From NCBI GenBank assembly GCA_030323885.1, contig CM059194.1, positions 11,146,963 through 11,210,962 on the forward strand: a stretch of DNA of 64,000 nt. The letters are read 5' to 3'. The position numbers and the translations under genes were made by a program. This DNA is from Branchipolynoe longqiensis. Lineage: Eukaryota; Annelida; Polychaeta; Phyllodocida; Polynoidae. Positions 43,535-52,984 of this stretch are shown piece after piece. How positions within the stretch are numbered: position 1 is the first letter of the stretch; every line of letters starts with the position of its first letter. The notes beneath the pieces were generated by a model, which ran no database searches, had not been told where the DNA came from, and worked only from the letters and a program-made list of their open reading frames with translations.

Positions 43535-43652
43535 ATTGCTGGTACCGGACGTGCTTACCTCTCCCTAGCCCACATCTATCCGAGGCTTATACCTCGGTAA
43601 AACAACAGTTATCCATCATCTGTACCAAGGTAAGACTCGTATAACTATACTA
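43535..43652 (+). repeat. DIRS right terminal repeat
   Basis: 43535-43570 pairs perfectly with the left terminus and 43563-43652 with the ICR. The last bases ACTATACTA run into a TA microsatellite. Confidence 0.95.
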
Positions 43653-43864
43653 TATATATATATATTATATATATATATCATATGTGCATAATATATATAA
43701 TTATATATGTGTATATATAGCTTTGAAGATATTTGAAGTGAAAATATATCACAGAAGACCATACGTAGATGGCCCTTGCCAAGCTTGAATAACTATATTG
43801 GATCCTAAAAGAATACATACATATATGAATGTATTTACATTAACCTCATATATGTATGTATGTG

Positions 43865-43952
<88 letters not shown>
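43653..43952. repeat. AT-rich microsatellite region flanking DIRS
   Basis: (TA)n runs at 43653-43720 and 43868-43952 with intervening A/T-rich sequence. The left flank of DIRS is also a TA run, so the insertion target was probably a TA microsatellite. Confidence 0.85.
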
Positions 43953-43955
<3 letters not shown>

Positions 43956-44050
43956 TCAACTAAGGATTCATGTTGTCCATAATTTGATCGAAGGTGCCGC
44001 AGGATTATACCGCTTCGGAGCACGTAGCAATACAGCCACTCCTAGGCTGC

Positions 44051-44324
44051 TGTTCTCTGTGGTGGAGTGGTTAGAGTGTCTGACTTTTTTCTAGGTCGGA
44101 CTCCTAATCTGAAGGTTGGTGGTTCGATTCCACTGCTGTGTATAACTTACAGTGTCATCAAAGGATAGTTGCTCTCATACCATGTCTATGTGGTGTGGGA
44201 GGTTAAAAATCCCTTGGGTCAGTAAAAGTGTAGACTCTGGCTTTCTATCGACAAACTGTCTAATGGTGAAAACAAGTCTATTCAGACTTATTCATGATAG
44301 GCAGTATAAATCTTCAAGGGGAAA
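44051..44324 (+). mobile_element. SINE family C
   Basis: GGTGGAGTGGTTAGAGTGTC, TTTCTAGGTCGGACTCCTAA and box B GGTTCGATTCC. Relative to other C copies it lacks ~30 bp after box B (the CATCTCTGCCAATTTGG segment). Ends in a purine-rich stretch. Confidence 0.85.
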
Positions 44325-44509
44325 AAAAAGTGGAAAAAAAAAGGCTAGACATAGAGTAAGTGTAGACGTAGACACACACGTAACCGTAGCCGTAGACACA
44401 CACACATAGACGTATATGTGGACGTAGACAGAAAGTGCTCCGAAGCAATGTGGGCCTGAAACAACGACTTGTGACCATCCCATTCGCCATGCTCTGGGCC
44501 GGGCACCCC

Positions 44510-44605
44510 TCGTCCCGCCCGGGACTCCCCTCGTCCCTCCCCGGACTCCCCTCGTCCCTCCCCGGACTCCCCTCGTCCCGCCCGGGACTCCCCTTGTCCC
44601 GCCCC
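44510..44605. repeat. 21-bp C-rich tandem repeat
   Basis: CCCCTCGTCCCTCCCCGGACT repeats about four times with CCCGCCCGGG variants. The 7-codon periodic minus-strand Gly/Arg frame is an artefact. Confidence 0.8.
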
Positions 44606-44670
44606 ATCCCCCGAAGTCCCCGTCCCCGTTCACCGCCGGTCTCCGCCCGTCGACGGGGGCGGGCCCGGTG

Positions 44671-45154
44671 TGGCGTGCTCAGCCGAGTCCCGTGCTCAGC
44701 CGTGTACCTATACTCAAACTCAAGGCATTGTCAATGGTCATGAGTAATTTTCATACAGAAAATACAGAACAAGTGAAATATCTCTAAAACCACAACTAGC
44801 TTGGTACACATATAGAAAACATCTTCACCAAAAAGATTATATTAAATGTATAAGGTTAGGGTTCTTGATTTCTATTCATTTTGATTAAAACTAATGTTTT
44901 GCACTGCGCCTACCATCAAACTCAAGGCATTGTCAATGGTGGTGAGCAATCTTCATACAGAAAATCCAGGAAAAGTGAAATATCCCTAAAACCACACCAC
45001 CTAGAAACAAATCGCTTGATACACATTTAGAAAACATCTTTACCAAATACATTATATTAAATTTATAAGGTTAGTGACTTACGACCATTGAAAATGCCTT
45101 GAGTTTGAGTATAGGTACATGGCTGAGCACGGGACACGGCTGAGCACGCCACAC
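44671..45154. mobile_element. element with 206-bp core and a second type of inverted ends
   Basis: CCGGTGTGGCGTGCTCAGCC at left and its complement at right begin imperfect ~65-bp inverted repeats containing CCCGTGCTCAGCC and TGTACCTATACTCAAACTC. Between them are two tandem copies of the same core as in 33220-33847 (CAAACTCAAGGCATTGTCAA...). The ends are unrelated to the MULE-like ends there. Confidence 0.8.
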
Positions 45155-45156
45155 CG

Positions 45157-45450
45157 GCTTGAGTGACGGTGACAGCCGCCGCGGTAGCAGTGACACCGGT
45201 GCTGTCAACACGCCGGCCGCCGCCCCAGCACGCCTTCAACACTGGCTAATGTCGCTGTACCGTCTCCCCAAACGCAGGTCCCCCGACTCGGACTGCAGCG
45301 CGCAGATGAGCAGGGAGTGGGTTCGATCCCAGCTGATGCGCATGACCGCGATTCCGACGCCGCCCGCCAGGGGAGCTGCTGCCGGGACAATGCACGAGGC
45401 TGCCGGGGTGTCCGTCGATACGGTCAGTTGTCAAGTGTATTTTCCTTAAA
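45157..45450. other. GC-rich patch, unrecognised
   Basis: About 290 bp of clearly higher GC content with open frames on both strands (97-codon plus-strand frame from 45159). It contains GTGGGTTCGATCCCAGC, which resembles a tRNA box B, so it may be a SINE head or an exon. No homology recognised. Confidence 0.3.
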
Positions 45451-45499
45451 TGTTTACCTTAAAGTTGTGCACAATCCGATGAAATCATAGTAGGCCTAA

Positions 45500-45870
45500 A
45501 TCCAGTCACACTATGGCTTGTGACCACTGGTGACTACTTTGCGACCACTTAGTTACCACTGTGCAAACAAAAGGCTGACTGTTTGGTTGCCAACTGGTCA
45601 CCAACTGGTCAGTAACTGGTCCCAAAGCACGGAAAGTGGTCGGCAACCTCCTTGCGACCATTTTGGTCACAAGAAGGATTTTGGTGCAGAAATTGCAAAC
45701 TCCTTGTGACTAAAATGTTCGCCCGGAGGTCGCCGAGTGGTCGGTGACTGATCAGCAGCCGTTAGCCCACCATTGGTTTTCCCGCCTTATTTTTGCTTTG
45801 ATCGCAAGGAAGTCACAAGGTGGTTGCAAAGTGGTTGCAAGTGGTCACAAGCTGTAGTGTGACTGAGGCG
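45500..45870. mobile_element. PIF/Harbinger-like MITE E9
   Basis: CCAGTCACACTATGGCTTGT at left, complement of CAGTCACACTACAGCTTGTG at right, TAA at 45497-45499 and 45871-45873. Interior words GGTCGCCAAC / GTGGTTGCAAG as in E1, E10 and E11. The extreme outer 6-8 bases of the ends have diverged. Confidence 0.8.
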
Positions 45871-45881
45871 TAAAACATCTA

Positions 45882-46048
45882 CAGTCAAACTCTCTAAATC
45901 GACTGCCCTTGGTCCATTTAGGGAGGTGGTCGGTTTAGGGAGTTAGAATATGGTTACAATGGTATTACATGTATTGGGACCCAGATACAGCGATCGATAT
46001 AGGGGAGTGGTTGATATGTGGAGGTGGTCGGTTAGGGAGGTCTTACTG
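45882..46048. mobile_element. short pogo-like MITE
   Basis: 167 bp. CAGTCAAACTCTCTAAATCG at left and the complement of CAGTAAGACCTCCCTAACCG at right, TA on both sides. Interior words GGTCGGTTTAGGGAGG. Different family from P1-P3 but same CAGT/TA signature. Confidence 0.85.
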
Positions 46049-46054
46049 TACTTA

Positions 46055-46490
46055 TATTGTATTTTGTGTATAACCAACTTTGATGCCAGTGTACTGAATT
46101 TTCATTCCATTCCAGGTGTTCTTCCTTAAAAACATGACAATTTATTGGCTTCCACATGACCTCGTTAACATAGCAATGACATGTTAGCACTTTGCACTTA
46201 GTTTCAACTGATAATTGCACATTATTGAATCGAGTTAAGTTCTATTTAACCACAATGAGGTGATTGTATGGGGTTCACAAGGGGGTGATCGTCACGCCGA
46301 GCAACCAATGTGCATCGTTGCACTCTCACTGATTATGAATCCGAAGTCTCAAATGCATGATTACAACTATTCCAATGTCTTGTATTGAGTACATACACAG
46401 GGAAGGTTTAGCACACATACAATATTCAGCATGTACAGCATCTACGTCATGGTTCCAATGTGTCAGAGTGTTTCAAACAAAGGGCAACAT
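46055..46490. other. no feature recognised
   Basis: No frame or repeat ends I can support. The stretch 46380-46470 carries words resembling the D-body (CATACAATATTCAGCATGTACAGCAT), perhaps a decayed copy. Confidence 0.3.
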
Positions 46491-46493
46491 CAT

Positions 46494-46830
46494 TGTTTTA
46501 TTTATTTGTTTTTATTGAGGCTGTATTTATACTGTCCATAGCATATAAGCCTGGGTATTCAGGCTTGTTTTCAATGCTGGCCAGCTGTAGTGTCGGTGTT
46601 ATCTTGCCACACAGTAGCTGCTGATAAAGTATTTGATTGCCTGCATTTTAGTAGCGGATAGATTTTGGTTTGTATGGTTACTAGCCTATGTTAGTTTTTT
46701 AAATAATTTTCTTGGCATATATGTATTTTATTTTGTTCTACTCTTATTATTAGACTAACATACTCCTATTTACATATCATAGGCTTGTATGTAGCTGTGT
46801 GGTGTGTTATCTGGCTACATGCCTAGATAA
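46494..46830 (-). mobile_element. LINE family L 3' UTR
   Basis: T-rich start, ATACTGTCCATAGCATATAA, GGCTTGTTTTCAATGCTGGC and TCCTATTTACATATCATAGG follow the 36897 copy closely. Coding part absent. Confidence 0.85.
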
Positions 46831-46887
46831 AGACTAAAACTTTCTATTCTGCCATTCTGAAGTGAATATCCCAAACGATTAATATAA

Positions 46888-47133
46888 TATCGCGACCTTA
46901 CTATAAAAAGGTTCTATCTGACAAAATGGTGCTTTTGAGATAATGAGTACTGAAGCTGTGATAGCAAAGCAGATAGAACAATATTATTTTTAATATATCT
47001 CAGTGAAAAATAATAGTTGAGAAACAGTTGTGTAAGTGCATGATAGCCTTTTGTAGATAGAATATTGTTGCATCCATAAGACCAATTCGGTCACTTTGTC
47101 AGATAGGACCTTTTTATAGTACGGTCACGATAT
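46888..47133. mobile_element. MITE with ~40-bp inverted ends
   Basis: ATATCGCGACCTTACTATAA at left and the complement of ATATCGTGACCGTACTATAA at right, with matching continuing through AAAGGTTCTATCTGACAAA. About 245 bp, no coding capacity. A single end-like piece occurs near 7328. Confidence 0.85.
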
Positions 47134-47175
47134 TTAGGGTCTTTGATGCAAGCATCCGATCCACTGTTACCTCAC

Positions 47176-47346
47176 TATCAGGATAATGTGACTGAATGAA
47201 ATATCAGGTCATGGTGCCAACACTCTGGTCTCCCAGTGGGACAGTACTATAAAGTCGCCCTGAGTGTGCAGTCACAAGTCAGTACCCGTCCTCATATGAC
47301 TTTACCTTAGGTGTTGCCCGGATATAAAATCCCAACAAACAACCAA
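47176..47346 (+). mobile_element. SINE family A, 3' half
   Basis: From ATCAGGATAATGTGACTGAA to AAAATCCCAACAAACAAC; 5'-truncated. Confidence 0.8.
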
Positions 47347-47349
47347 AGA

Positions 47350-47699
47350 TTACAGTACTAACATTGGAGGCATTCGACTGGGCCCTTTCTATCCGCAAGA
47401 TGTACGGATGGAACGGATGGAGCCACAACACACATCCGAATCATTGGTATATGAACCTACTTCCGATCCCAGTCGAATAGGAATTTGTTAGGAAATATTT
47501 TGATATTCGCATAGAGAGGCCCAGTCGAATGCCCCCATGATTTCTTCTCACTGGCCTCAATTTGGCCCAATGTTATATTTGAAATATTACTAGTGCTGCC
47601 ACCTGGAGATTTCCTGGCGGACTGGCTCGGTATACGTCTAAGCCTCGTCAGCCCACGCCCCCCCCCCCCCCCCCGTCTCTCCAACTCCCGTCAGCTTAC
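47350..47699. other. no gene; poly-C run
   Basis: A C-run at about 47661-47674 and unremarkable sequence before it. The palindromic words ATCCGATCC/GGATGGAACGG are too weak to call. Confidence 0.4.
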
Positions 47700-48072
47700 T
47701 GAGACTGAGTGGGATATCCGGCCATGGTGCAGCTGGCCCAGTCTCCCAGTGTTGCAGCATGGGTAAATTTGCTGCGAGTGCGCCCTGTCACCAATCGGTA
47801 CCCGTCCTGATATTCTATTCTATTCTATTCTGTTCTGTTTTATTCTGTTTCATTCTGTTCTATTCTGTTTTATTATGTTATATTCTGTTCTATTCTGTTC
47901 TATTCTGTTTTATTCTGTTGTATTCTGTTGTATTCTGTTTTATTCTGTTCTATTCTGTTCTATTCTGTTCTGTTCTGTTCTATTCTGTTCTATTCTGTTC
48001 TATTCTGTTCTATTCTGTTCTATTCTGGTTTATTCTGTTCTATTCTGTTCTATTCTATTCTATTCTAGTCTA
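47700..48072 (+). mobile_element. SINE family A fragment running into (TTCTG/TTCTA)n
   Basis: The A body runs to GTACCCGTCCTGATAT (47813) and then turns into ~260 bp of TTCTATTCTG words, replacing the normal tail. The microsatellite probably expanded at or inside the SINE tail. Confidence 0.85.
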
Positions 48073-48104
48073 TTCCATTTGTTAAGATATACCTCTCCCC
48101 AAAT

Positions 48105-48320
48105 ATATATTCAGCGGTACAGTGAATGAGGTTAGGAGCCAATAACGAGCAGCGGAAGGTGGCACCACCATCGGAGCTGAGGTTGAGTAGGTTGGAGCAG
48201 TAAATGACTAGCCCCAGGCTCCATCACCCGATGACTGGTGGATTGAGCTGATGAGTGTGGAGGGAATTCCTGGTTATTATACTCGTATAATTCTTAGACA
48301 GCAAATATATACCTTAAGAT
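48105..48320. repeat. dispersed repeat R, copy 2
   Basis: Inverse-orientation relative of 13280-13480: AGCGGTACAGTGAATGAGGT, GTGGCACCACCATCGGAGCT, GGTTATTATACTCGTATAAT and TCTTAGACAGC match in order. Both copies adjoin TA-rich runs. Confidence 0.65.
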
Positions 48321-48390
48321 GATTGGTGGTTTATTTTGTGTTCCCGTACAGCAATGATCTGAGCAATGGGATCGAAGCAGATTGTCTAAT

Positions 48391-48650
48391 ACTCCAGTCA
48401 CACTAAGGTTTGCGACCCAAAAACCCAGTGGTCAGCGACTGGTTGGTGACTGTTCGCCGACTGGTCGCCAACCTATGACTTTGGTCGCAACGAGGTTTAT
48501 GATGCAGGAGCTGCGACCTCCTTGCGACCCAAATGGACCCAAGGAGGTCGGTAAATACTGAGGACCACTTACCGACCACTTGCGATTATTTTGAGACTAC
48601 CCCTTTTTTGTGGTTGCAAAGTGGTTGCAAGCATTGTATGATTGGGGTAT
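48391..48650. mobile_element. PIF/Harbinger-like MITE E10
   Basis: CCAGTCACACTAAGGTTTGC at left and a decayed right end (GCATTGTATGATTGGGGT). Interior words CTGGTCGCCAACC and AGTGGTTGCAAG. Target duplication not clear. Confidence 0.7.
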
Positions 48651-48676
48651 CATCAATTGTGAACTTTATTGCTGAC

Positions 48677-49010
48677 ACACTGGGCACGGTGGCTGAATCG
48701 GTATAGCGGAGGCCTCGCGTCCGGGAAATCAGGAGTTTGGTTCTCGGTCGAGTCAAACCAATGAATTATAAAATTGGCACTTGTCGCTTCGTGGCCTGGC
48801 ACTTGCCATTAATAGGATAGGAGAATGACTGGGTAGCTCAGTGTCAGGATAATGTGACTGAGTGGGATGTCAGTTCATGGTGTCAGTGGCCTGATTTCCC
48901 AGTTGGGCAATACTATAAAGTCACCATGAGTGTGTACTGTCACAAGTCGATACCCGTCCTTATATGACCTTAGATTTTGCTAGGACGTAAAACAACATAT
49001 GAAGAAACAA
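48677..49010 (+). mobile_element. SINE family A, second head type, near full length
   Basis: GGGCACGGTGGCTGAATCGG head, GGAGTTTGGTTCTC box B, GAGTCAAACCAATGAATT linker, full body and tail ending AACAACATATGAAG. Confidence 0.9.
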
Positions 49011-49116
49011 ACGACTTCATTGCTGACACCTGATGCTGTAGTGCTGGGGGGGGGGGGGGTTCTCTCACCGGTTCACTGAGAGCGAGGTCTGATTACTGTT
49101 GTGCAGTATCTATATA

Positions 49117-50233
49117 CAGTATAACCCCGTTAAACCAAACTTGACGGGACCCTAGAAATTTGTTTGGATTAACCGATCATTGGTTTAACCAAGGTTTGGC
49201 TTCAACTTTGGAAAAACCGTGGGTGCATTATGAATGTAATATACAATGGATGTGGACAGTTTGATTATTGTTTTTATGTATCTACAGCATAACCCCGTTA
49301 AACCAAACGATTGGTTGATGCGCGAGAAGGAAGAAAACAAGGCCGGGGTGGAAGAAAAGGCGTGTTTTATTTGCACGCCTCAGCGGGACATGATAAGTAC
49401 ATAAGAGTAAGAACATGCAGAAACAGTAAGGTAGATACAATGTGAGATAAGCAAAGATATAAGGTATATCAACAGGTAAATGCAGTGATCAAAAGTGTCA
49501 ATGTGGAGGCTCAGAGGGAGCAATGCAGTGGTAAGTTAAGTGTCAGCGTGGAGGCTCATATGGAGCAAGGAGTCGGCTCAGTCAGTTGTTAATGGCCTGA
49601 GGGGGTGCCGAGGAGCCCTCCACCCTTGGGAGTGAGAGAGTTAAGTTAGAGACGGGTGGGTGGGCGGAGGAAATTGGAGAGCAGCGGAAGACGGCAGGAA
49701 GGTGAGTGCCTGAGGAGAGAGGCGGGCGGCCTTATAAGGGGGGAAGGAGGGGCGACAGGCGGTGAGGTGCGAATGCTGACGGCCCGGGGGAGGGTGAGGG
49801 GTGGCGAGCAGCGGCCGTCGGGTGAGGCGTGAGCGCCAGAACAAAGCAAAGTGGCATGAAAGGGGGGGGCGAGCCGGGGCTCGGCCGAGGTGAGGAAGCA
49901 GCGCCACAACGGCGGGGGAGGGTCTCTCCCTTCCCACGCATCAAACGCAATGCTTCGCATTACGACCAATCCAAACTTTTTTCGGCGGCCTGGCGAAATA
50001 CTCCGATTTATCATATAAAAAAGTTGGCGGAGTCTCCGATGACCTTAGAACCACGTGGCAGTGGCCTGGGGCCCGACAATTTTGTTTGGATTAGCGATAG
50101 TTTGGATTAACCGACTTTGGTTTAACCAACTTGTTTTATATGATAAATGGTAGTATTTTGCCGGGCAGCCGAAAAAAGTTTGGATTAACGGATCGTTTGG
50201 TTTAACCGAGCTTGGTTTAACGGGGTTGTACTG
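49117..50233. mobile_element. pogo/Tigger-like MITE, copy P3, compound
   Basis: CAGTATAACCCCGTTAAACC starts at 49117. A second complete-looking left end starts at 49285 (CAGCATAACCCCGTTAAACC). The common right end GGTTTAACGGGGTTGTACTG finishes at 50233, with TA outside. The right half of the first copy is missing. A GC-rich segment sits in the second copy. Confidence 0.8.
49317..49951. mobile_element. GC-rich insert in P3, possible MITE
   Basis: TTGATGCGCGAGAAGGAAG at left and the complement of TTGATGCGTGGGAAGGGAG at right form weak inverted ends around a 635-bp GC-rich interior unlike its surroundings. Long frames on the minus strand are compositional. Not a confirmed element. Confidence 0.45.
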
Positions 50234-50236
50234 TAC

Positions 50237-50303
<67 letters not shown>
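50234..50303. repeat. (TA)n microsatellite
   Basis: TA run with two ATACATAT interruptions. Confidence 0.95.
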
Positions 50304-50304
<1 letters not shown>

Positions 50305-50307
<3 letters not shown>

Positions 50308-50645
50308 CAACCGAACGTGGTGGCCAAATCGGTGGAGCGCACACCCCCCATGTTGAAGGTCGGGAGTTAAATTCTCTGTCGCGACAAAGCACTGACTTAC
50401 AAAATTGATAGTGGTCTTGTCGCTTCCAAGCCTGACACCCGGGATTATGAGGATAGGGCAAGGACTGCTTAGCTCAGTATCAGGATAATGTAACTAAGTG
50501 GTGGGATATTGATTCATGGTGCTGGTTGCCTGATTCCCCAGTGGGGCAGTACTATAAAGACACCATGATTGTGCACTTTCAATAGTCGGTACCCATCCTG
50601 GTATGACCTTAGATGTTGCCAGGATGTACAATTCCAACAACCAAC
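50305..50645 (+). mobile_element. SINE family A, diverged
   Basis: GTGGTGGCCAAATCGGTGGA box A region, degraded box B (GGGAGTTAAATTC), body, and tail GTATGACCTTAGATGTTGCC ending CAACAACCAACTG. Confidence 0.8.
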
Positions 50646-50799
50646 TGACTGGGCTTTGATTACTGTTTGTGCAGTGTGTGTGGATATATTATATACACAC
50701 ACTCTCAGTTAGTTTCCCTGCCCCTCGGTTCCCTTCCGGTGTCGCTTTGTGCCTCCTCCACTCGCTGGTCTATTCAATGGGAACACTACCGGATCGATA

Positions 50800-51560
50800 A
50801 CCAGCCACGCTGCTCTCCCCCCACAGTCTCTGACTGCCCACGCGACTCTCCCAGAACAGTTTATAACAATCCACACCGCTCTCCTATCACAATAGGTGAT
50901 CACCCACACCGCTCTCCCACAACAGTCACTGCCCACGCACACCACTCTCCCACCACAGTCGCTCACAATCCATACCGCTCTCCCACCACAGTCGCTCACC
51001 ACCCACACCACTCTCCCACCACAGTCGCTCACCACCCACACCACTCTCCCACCACATTCGCTCACCACCCACACCACTCTCCCAGCACAGTCGCTGCCCA
51101 CCCACACCGCTCTTCCATCACAGTCGCTGACCACCCACACCGCTCTTCCATCACAGTCGCTGACCACCCACAAAGCTCTTCCATCACAGTCGCTGCCCAC
51201 CCACACCGCTCTTCCATCACAGTCGCTGACCACCCACAAAGCTCTTCCATCACAGTCGCTGACCACCCACACCACTCTTCCACCACAGTCGCTGCCCACC
51301 CACACCGCTCTTCCATCACAGTCACTAACCACCCACACCGCTCTTCCATCACAGTCGCGGACCACCCACACCGCTCTTCCACCACAGTCACTGCCCACCC
51401 ACACCGCTCTTCCATCACAGTCGCTGACCACCCACAACGCTCTTCCACCATATGGTCGTTAACCACCCACACCACTCTTCCACCACAGTCGCTCACCACC
51501 CACACTGCTCTCCCACCACAGGCACTCACCACCCACACTGCTCTCCCACCACAGTAATTA
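50800..51560. repeat. 33-bp minisatellite, open in several frames on both strands
   Basis: About 22 units of CACACCGCTCTTCCATCACA GTCGCTGACCACC with CTCCCACCACAG variants toward the edges. Since 33 is a multiple of three and the unit lacks stops, a 296-codon plus-strand frame (50667-51557; HRSSITVADHP repeated), a 242-codon minus-strand frame (50709-51437; CDGRAVWVVSD repeated) and others stay open. No signal peptide or non-repetitive conserved flank points to a gene. Confidence 0.9.
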
Positions 51561-51920
51561 ACTTCCCACACTGTACCATTGTGATTGCATTGCATGGATG
51601 TGCACACCCATCGAGATGCGATTCCCATTGTTGCCACAGAGGGCGCTGTTACTACTTAGTCTGGTTCCCTGAAGTCGCATCGCTAAGGCCAAAAGAAAGT
51701 CCGAAAAAGAAGCATATTTGTTTCTCAGGCATCGCGCCATCAATTTTGAGTCCTGCCCAGTAACTTTGAAGTAATAGGCCAATACAAAAAAGTTGAACAA
51801 CACACGGCATGCACTTTTAATAGCTGCCCCAGCAGGCACATTGTGTTGTCGAGTAGGTGGTCTTTTCAGGTCTCACCAGGCTAAATCTTTAACGAGCGCA
51901 CCTGCATCAACATTTATTAT
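51561..51920. other. no gene recognised
   Basis: Unique-looking sequence. No exon or element ends seen. Confidence 0.4.
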
Positions 51921-51923
51921 ATA

Positions 51924-52184
51924 ATGAGACTGTCTCAAAAGGTACTAAGCAATATGGGACAAAACTTTGTCCATAGTAACGATCAACACACTATCTACTT
52001 ATGCATTTGCTCAGGATAAACTGATTTGTTTGTTACATGGTGTTTCATAATCCCAATAGAATACATATTGATTTGAAGCAAATGTCCTTGTGTTTTCAGT
52101 GTAACCATTTCTGTGCTGTTTTGTGTCAATCGTTGCAATTGACAAAAACAAAAAAAGAGTTATCACCTTTCGAGACAGGCTCAT
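51924..52184. mobile_element. MITE Q, copy 2
   Basis: ATGAGACTGTCTCAAAAGG at left and the complement of ATGAGCCTGTCTCGAAAGG at right. The interior is the inverse of the copy at 366-626, including CAGGATAAACTGATTTGTTT. Confidence 0.85.
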
Positions 52185-52610
52185 ATATGATCAAGCCGAG
52201 GTATATCACTGTCCAAAATTTCTCTGACAAAATACAACCTTGATTACAAATATCACTGCCTCAAATATCTTGACCCAATTTGTGTTTGTTTCAACTGTCC
52301 ACTCATCCAAAATCCATATAAGGGCACCAGATCTTATCGCACATATTTATTTATCCAGAATGCAACATCATAGCAAGAGCTTTATATTCACATTTTATTC
52401 TCCTGATAAATGGGGAGCGAATGATCTGCTTTGTTGGAGATATAGACCCTACTACCCGTACAGAGTTAAATATACATTTGTTAAGTAAAATGTGACAAAC
52501 AAAAGTTGTCTTCTAATACAACATTCAAGGAACCAATCAGATGCGTGAATGCTTGCCTTCGATATAGCGAATATAGCAAATGGTACACAGGAAGTGTGAA
52601 GACTTATTTG
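52185..52610. other. no feature recognised
   Basis: A/T-rich sequence. No repeat ends or exon supported. Confidence 0.4.
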
Positions 52611-52698
52611 TCTCTCTTTTTTTTTTTTGTTGTTACATTAGTTGTCCCAAGCAGGGGAAATCCCAGTCACCGACGACTGGTCTTCCCCACTCCACTGC
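52611..52698 (-). mobile_element. alternative SINE A tail fragment
   Basis: A T-run, TTGTTGTTACATTAG, then CAGGGGAAATCCCAGTCACC and GACGACTGGTCTTCCCCACT: the inverse of the tail at about 21010-21085. It abuts SINE C. Confidence 0.75.
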
Positions 52699-52940
52699 TG
52701 GTCGATAGAAAGCCCGAGCCTACACTTTTACCGACCCAAGGGATTTTTAACCTCCCATACCACATAGACATGATATGAGAGCAACTGGCCTTTAATGACG
52801 CTGTAAGTTATACACAGCGGTGGAAATCCAAATTGGCAGAGCTGGGGGCACGGGGAATCGAACCGCCCACCCTCAGATTAGGAGTCTGACCTAGAAAAAA
52901 GTCAGACACTCTAACCACTCCGCCACCGAGAACGCCACCT
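52699..52940 (-). mobile_element. SINE family C
   Basis: GGTCGATAGAAAGCCCGAGC through GGAATCGAACC (box B complement) to CCACTCCGCCACCGAGAACG in minus orientation. The 3'-most ~50 bp of the family are missing. Confidence 0.85.
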
Positions 52941-52984
52941 TCTGTGAAGTAGTGAATAGTGTTCTGTTGTTCATAGCTACCTGG

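Larger units (their letters stand above)
36213..43652 (+). mobile_element. DIRS-type tyrosine-recombinase retrotransposon, nearly complete, with nested insertions
   Basis: 7440 bp, about 5.4 kb without the nested LINE/SINE. Order: left terminal repeat, ~600 bp leader, [LINE with SINE], gag-like region, RT-RNase H-methyltransferase-like frame, tyrosine recombinase, internal complementary region (ICR), right terminal repeat. The termini share a 36-bp perfect inverted repeat (36247-36282 with 43535-43570). The ICR is the complement of the left 45 bp joined to the complement of the right 90 bp, the layout described for DIRS1. It lies within a (TA)n run without a target duplication, as expected for recombinase-mediated integration. 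RT and recombinase catalytic residues are present; frameshifts in gag and recombinase make this copy defective. Confidence 0.95.

Noticed and set aside
44292..44633. Gly/Arg-rich minus-strand frame with GTRGVPG repeats
   Set aside because: It is a translation of a 21-bp C-rich tandem repeat next to a SINE tail.
48230..48290. Hammerhead-like CTGATGAG box
   Set aside because: The conserved GAAA box and helix pairing needed for a hammerhead ribozyme are absent around it.
49641..50014. Minus-strand proline/arginine-rich frames of 98-122 codons
   Set aside because: They lie in a GC-rich insert in a MITE, overlap in several frames and have the composition expected from base bias.
50709..51437. 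242-codon minus-strand frame with WVVSDCDGRAV repeats
   Set aside because: It is the reverse reading of a 33-bp minisatellite that is open in other frames too; no unique coding sequence is attached.
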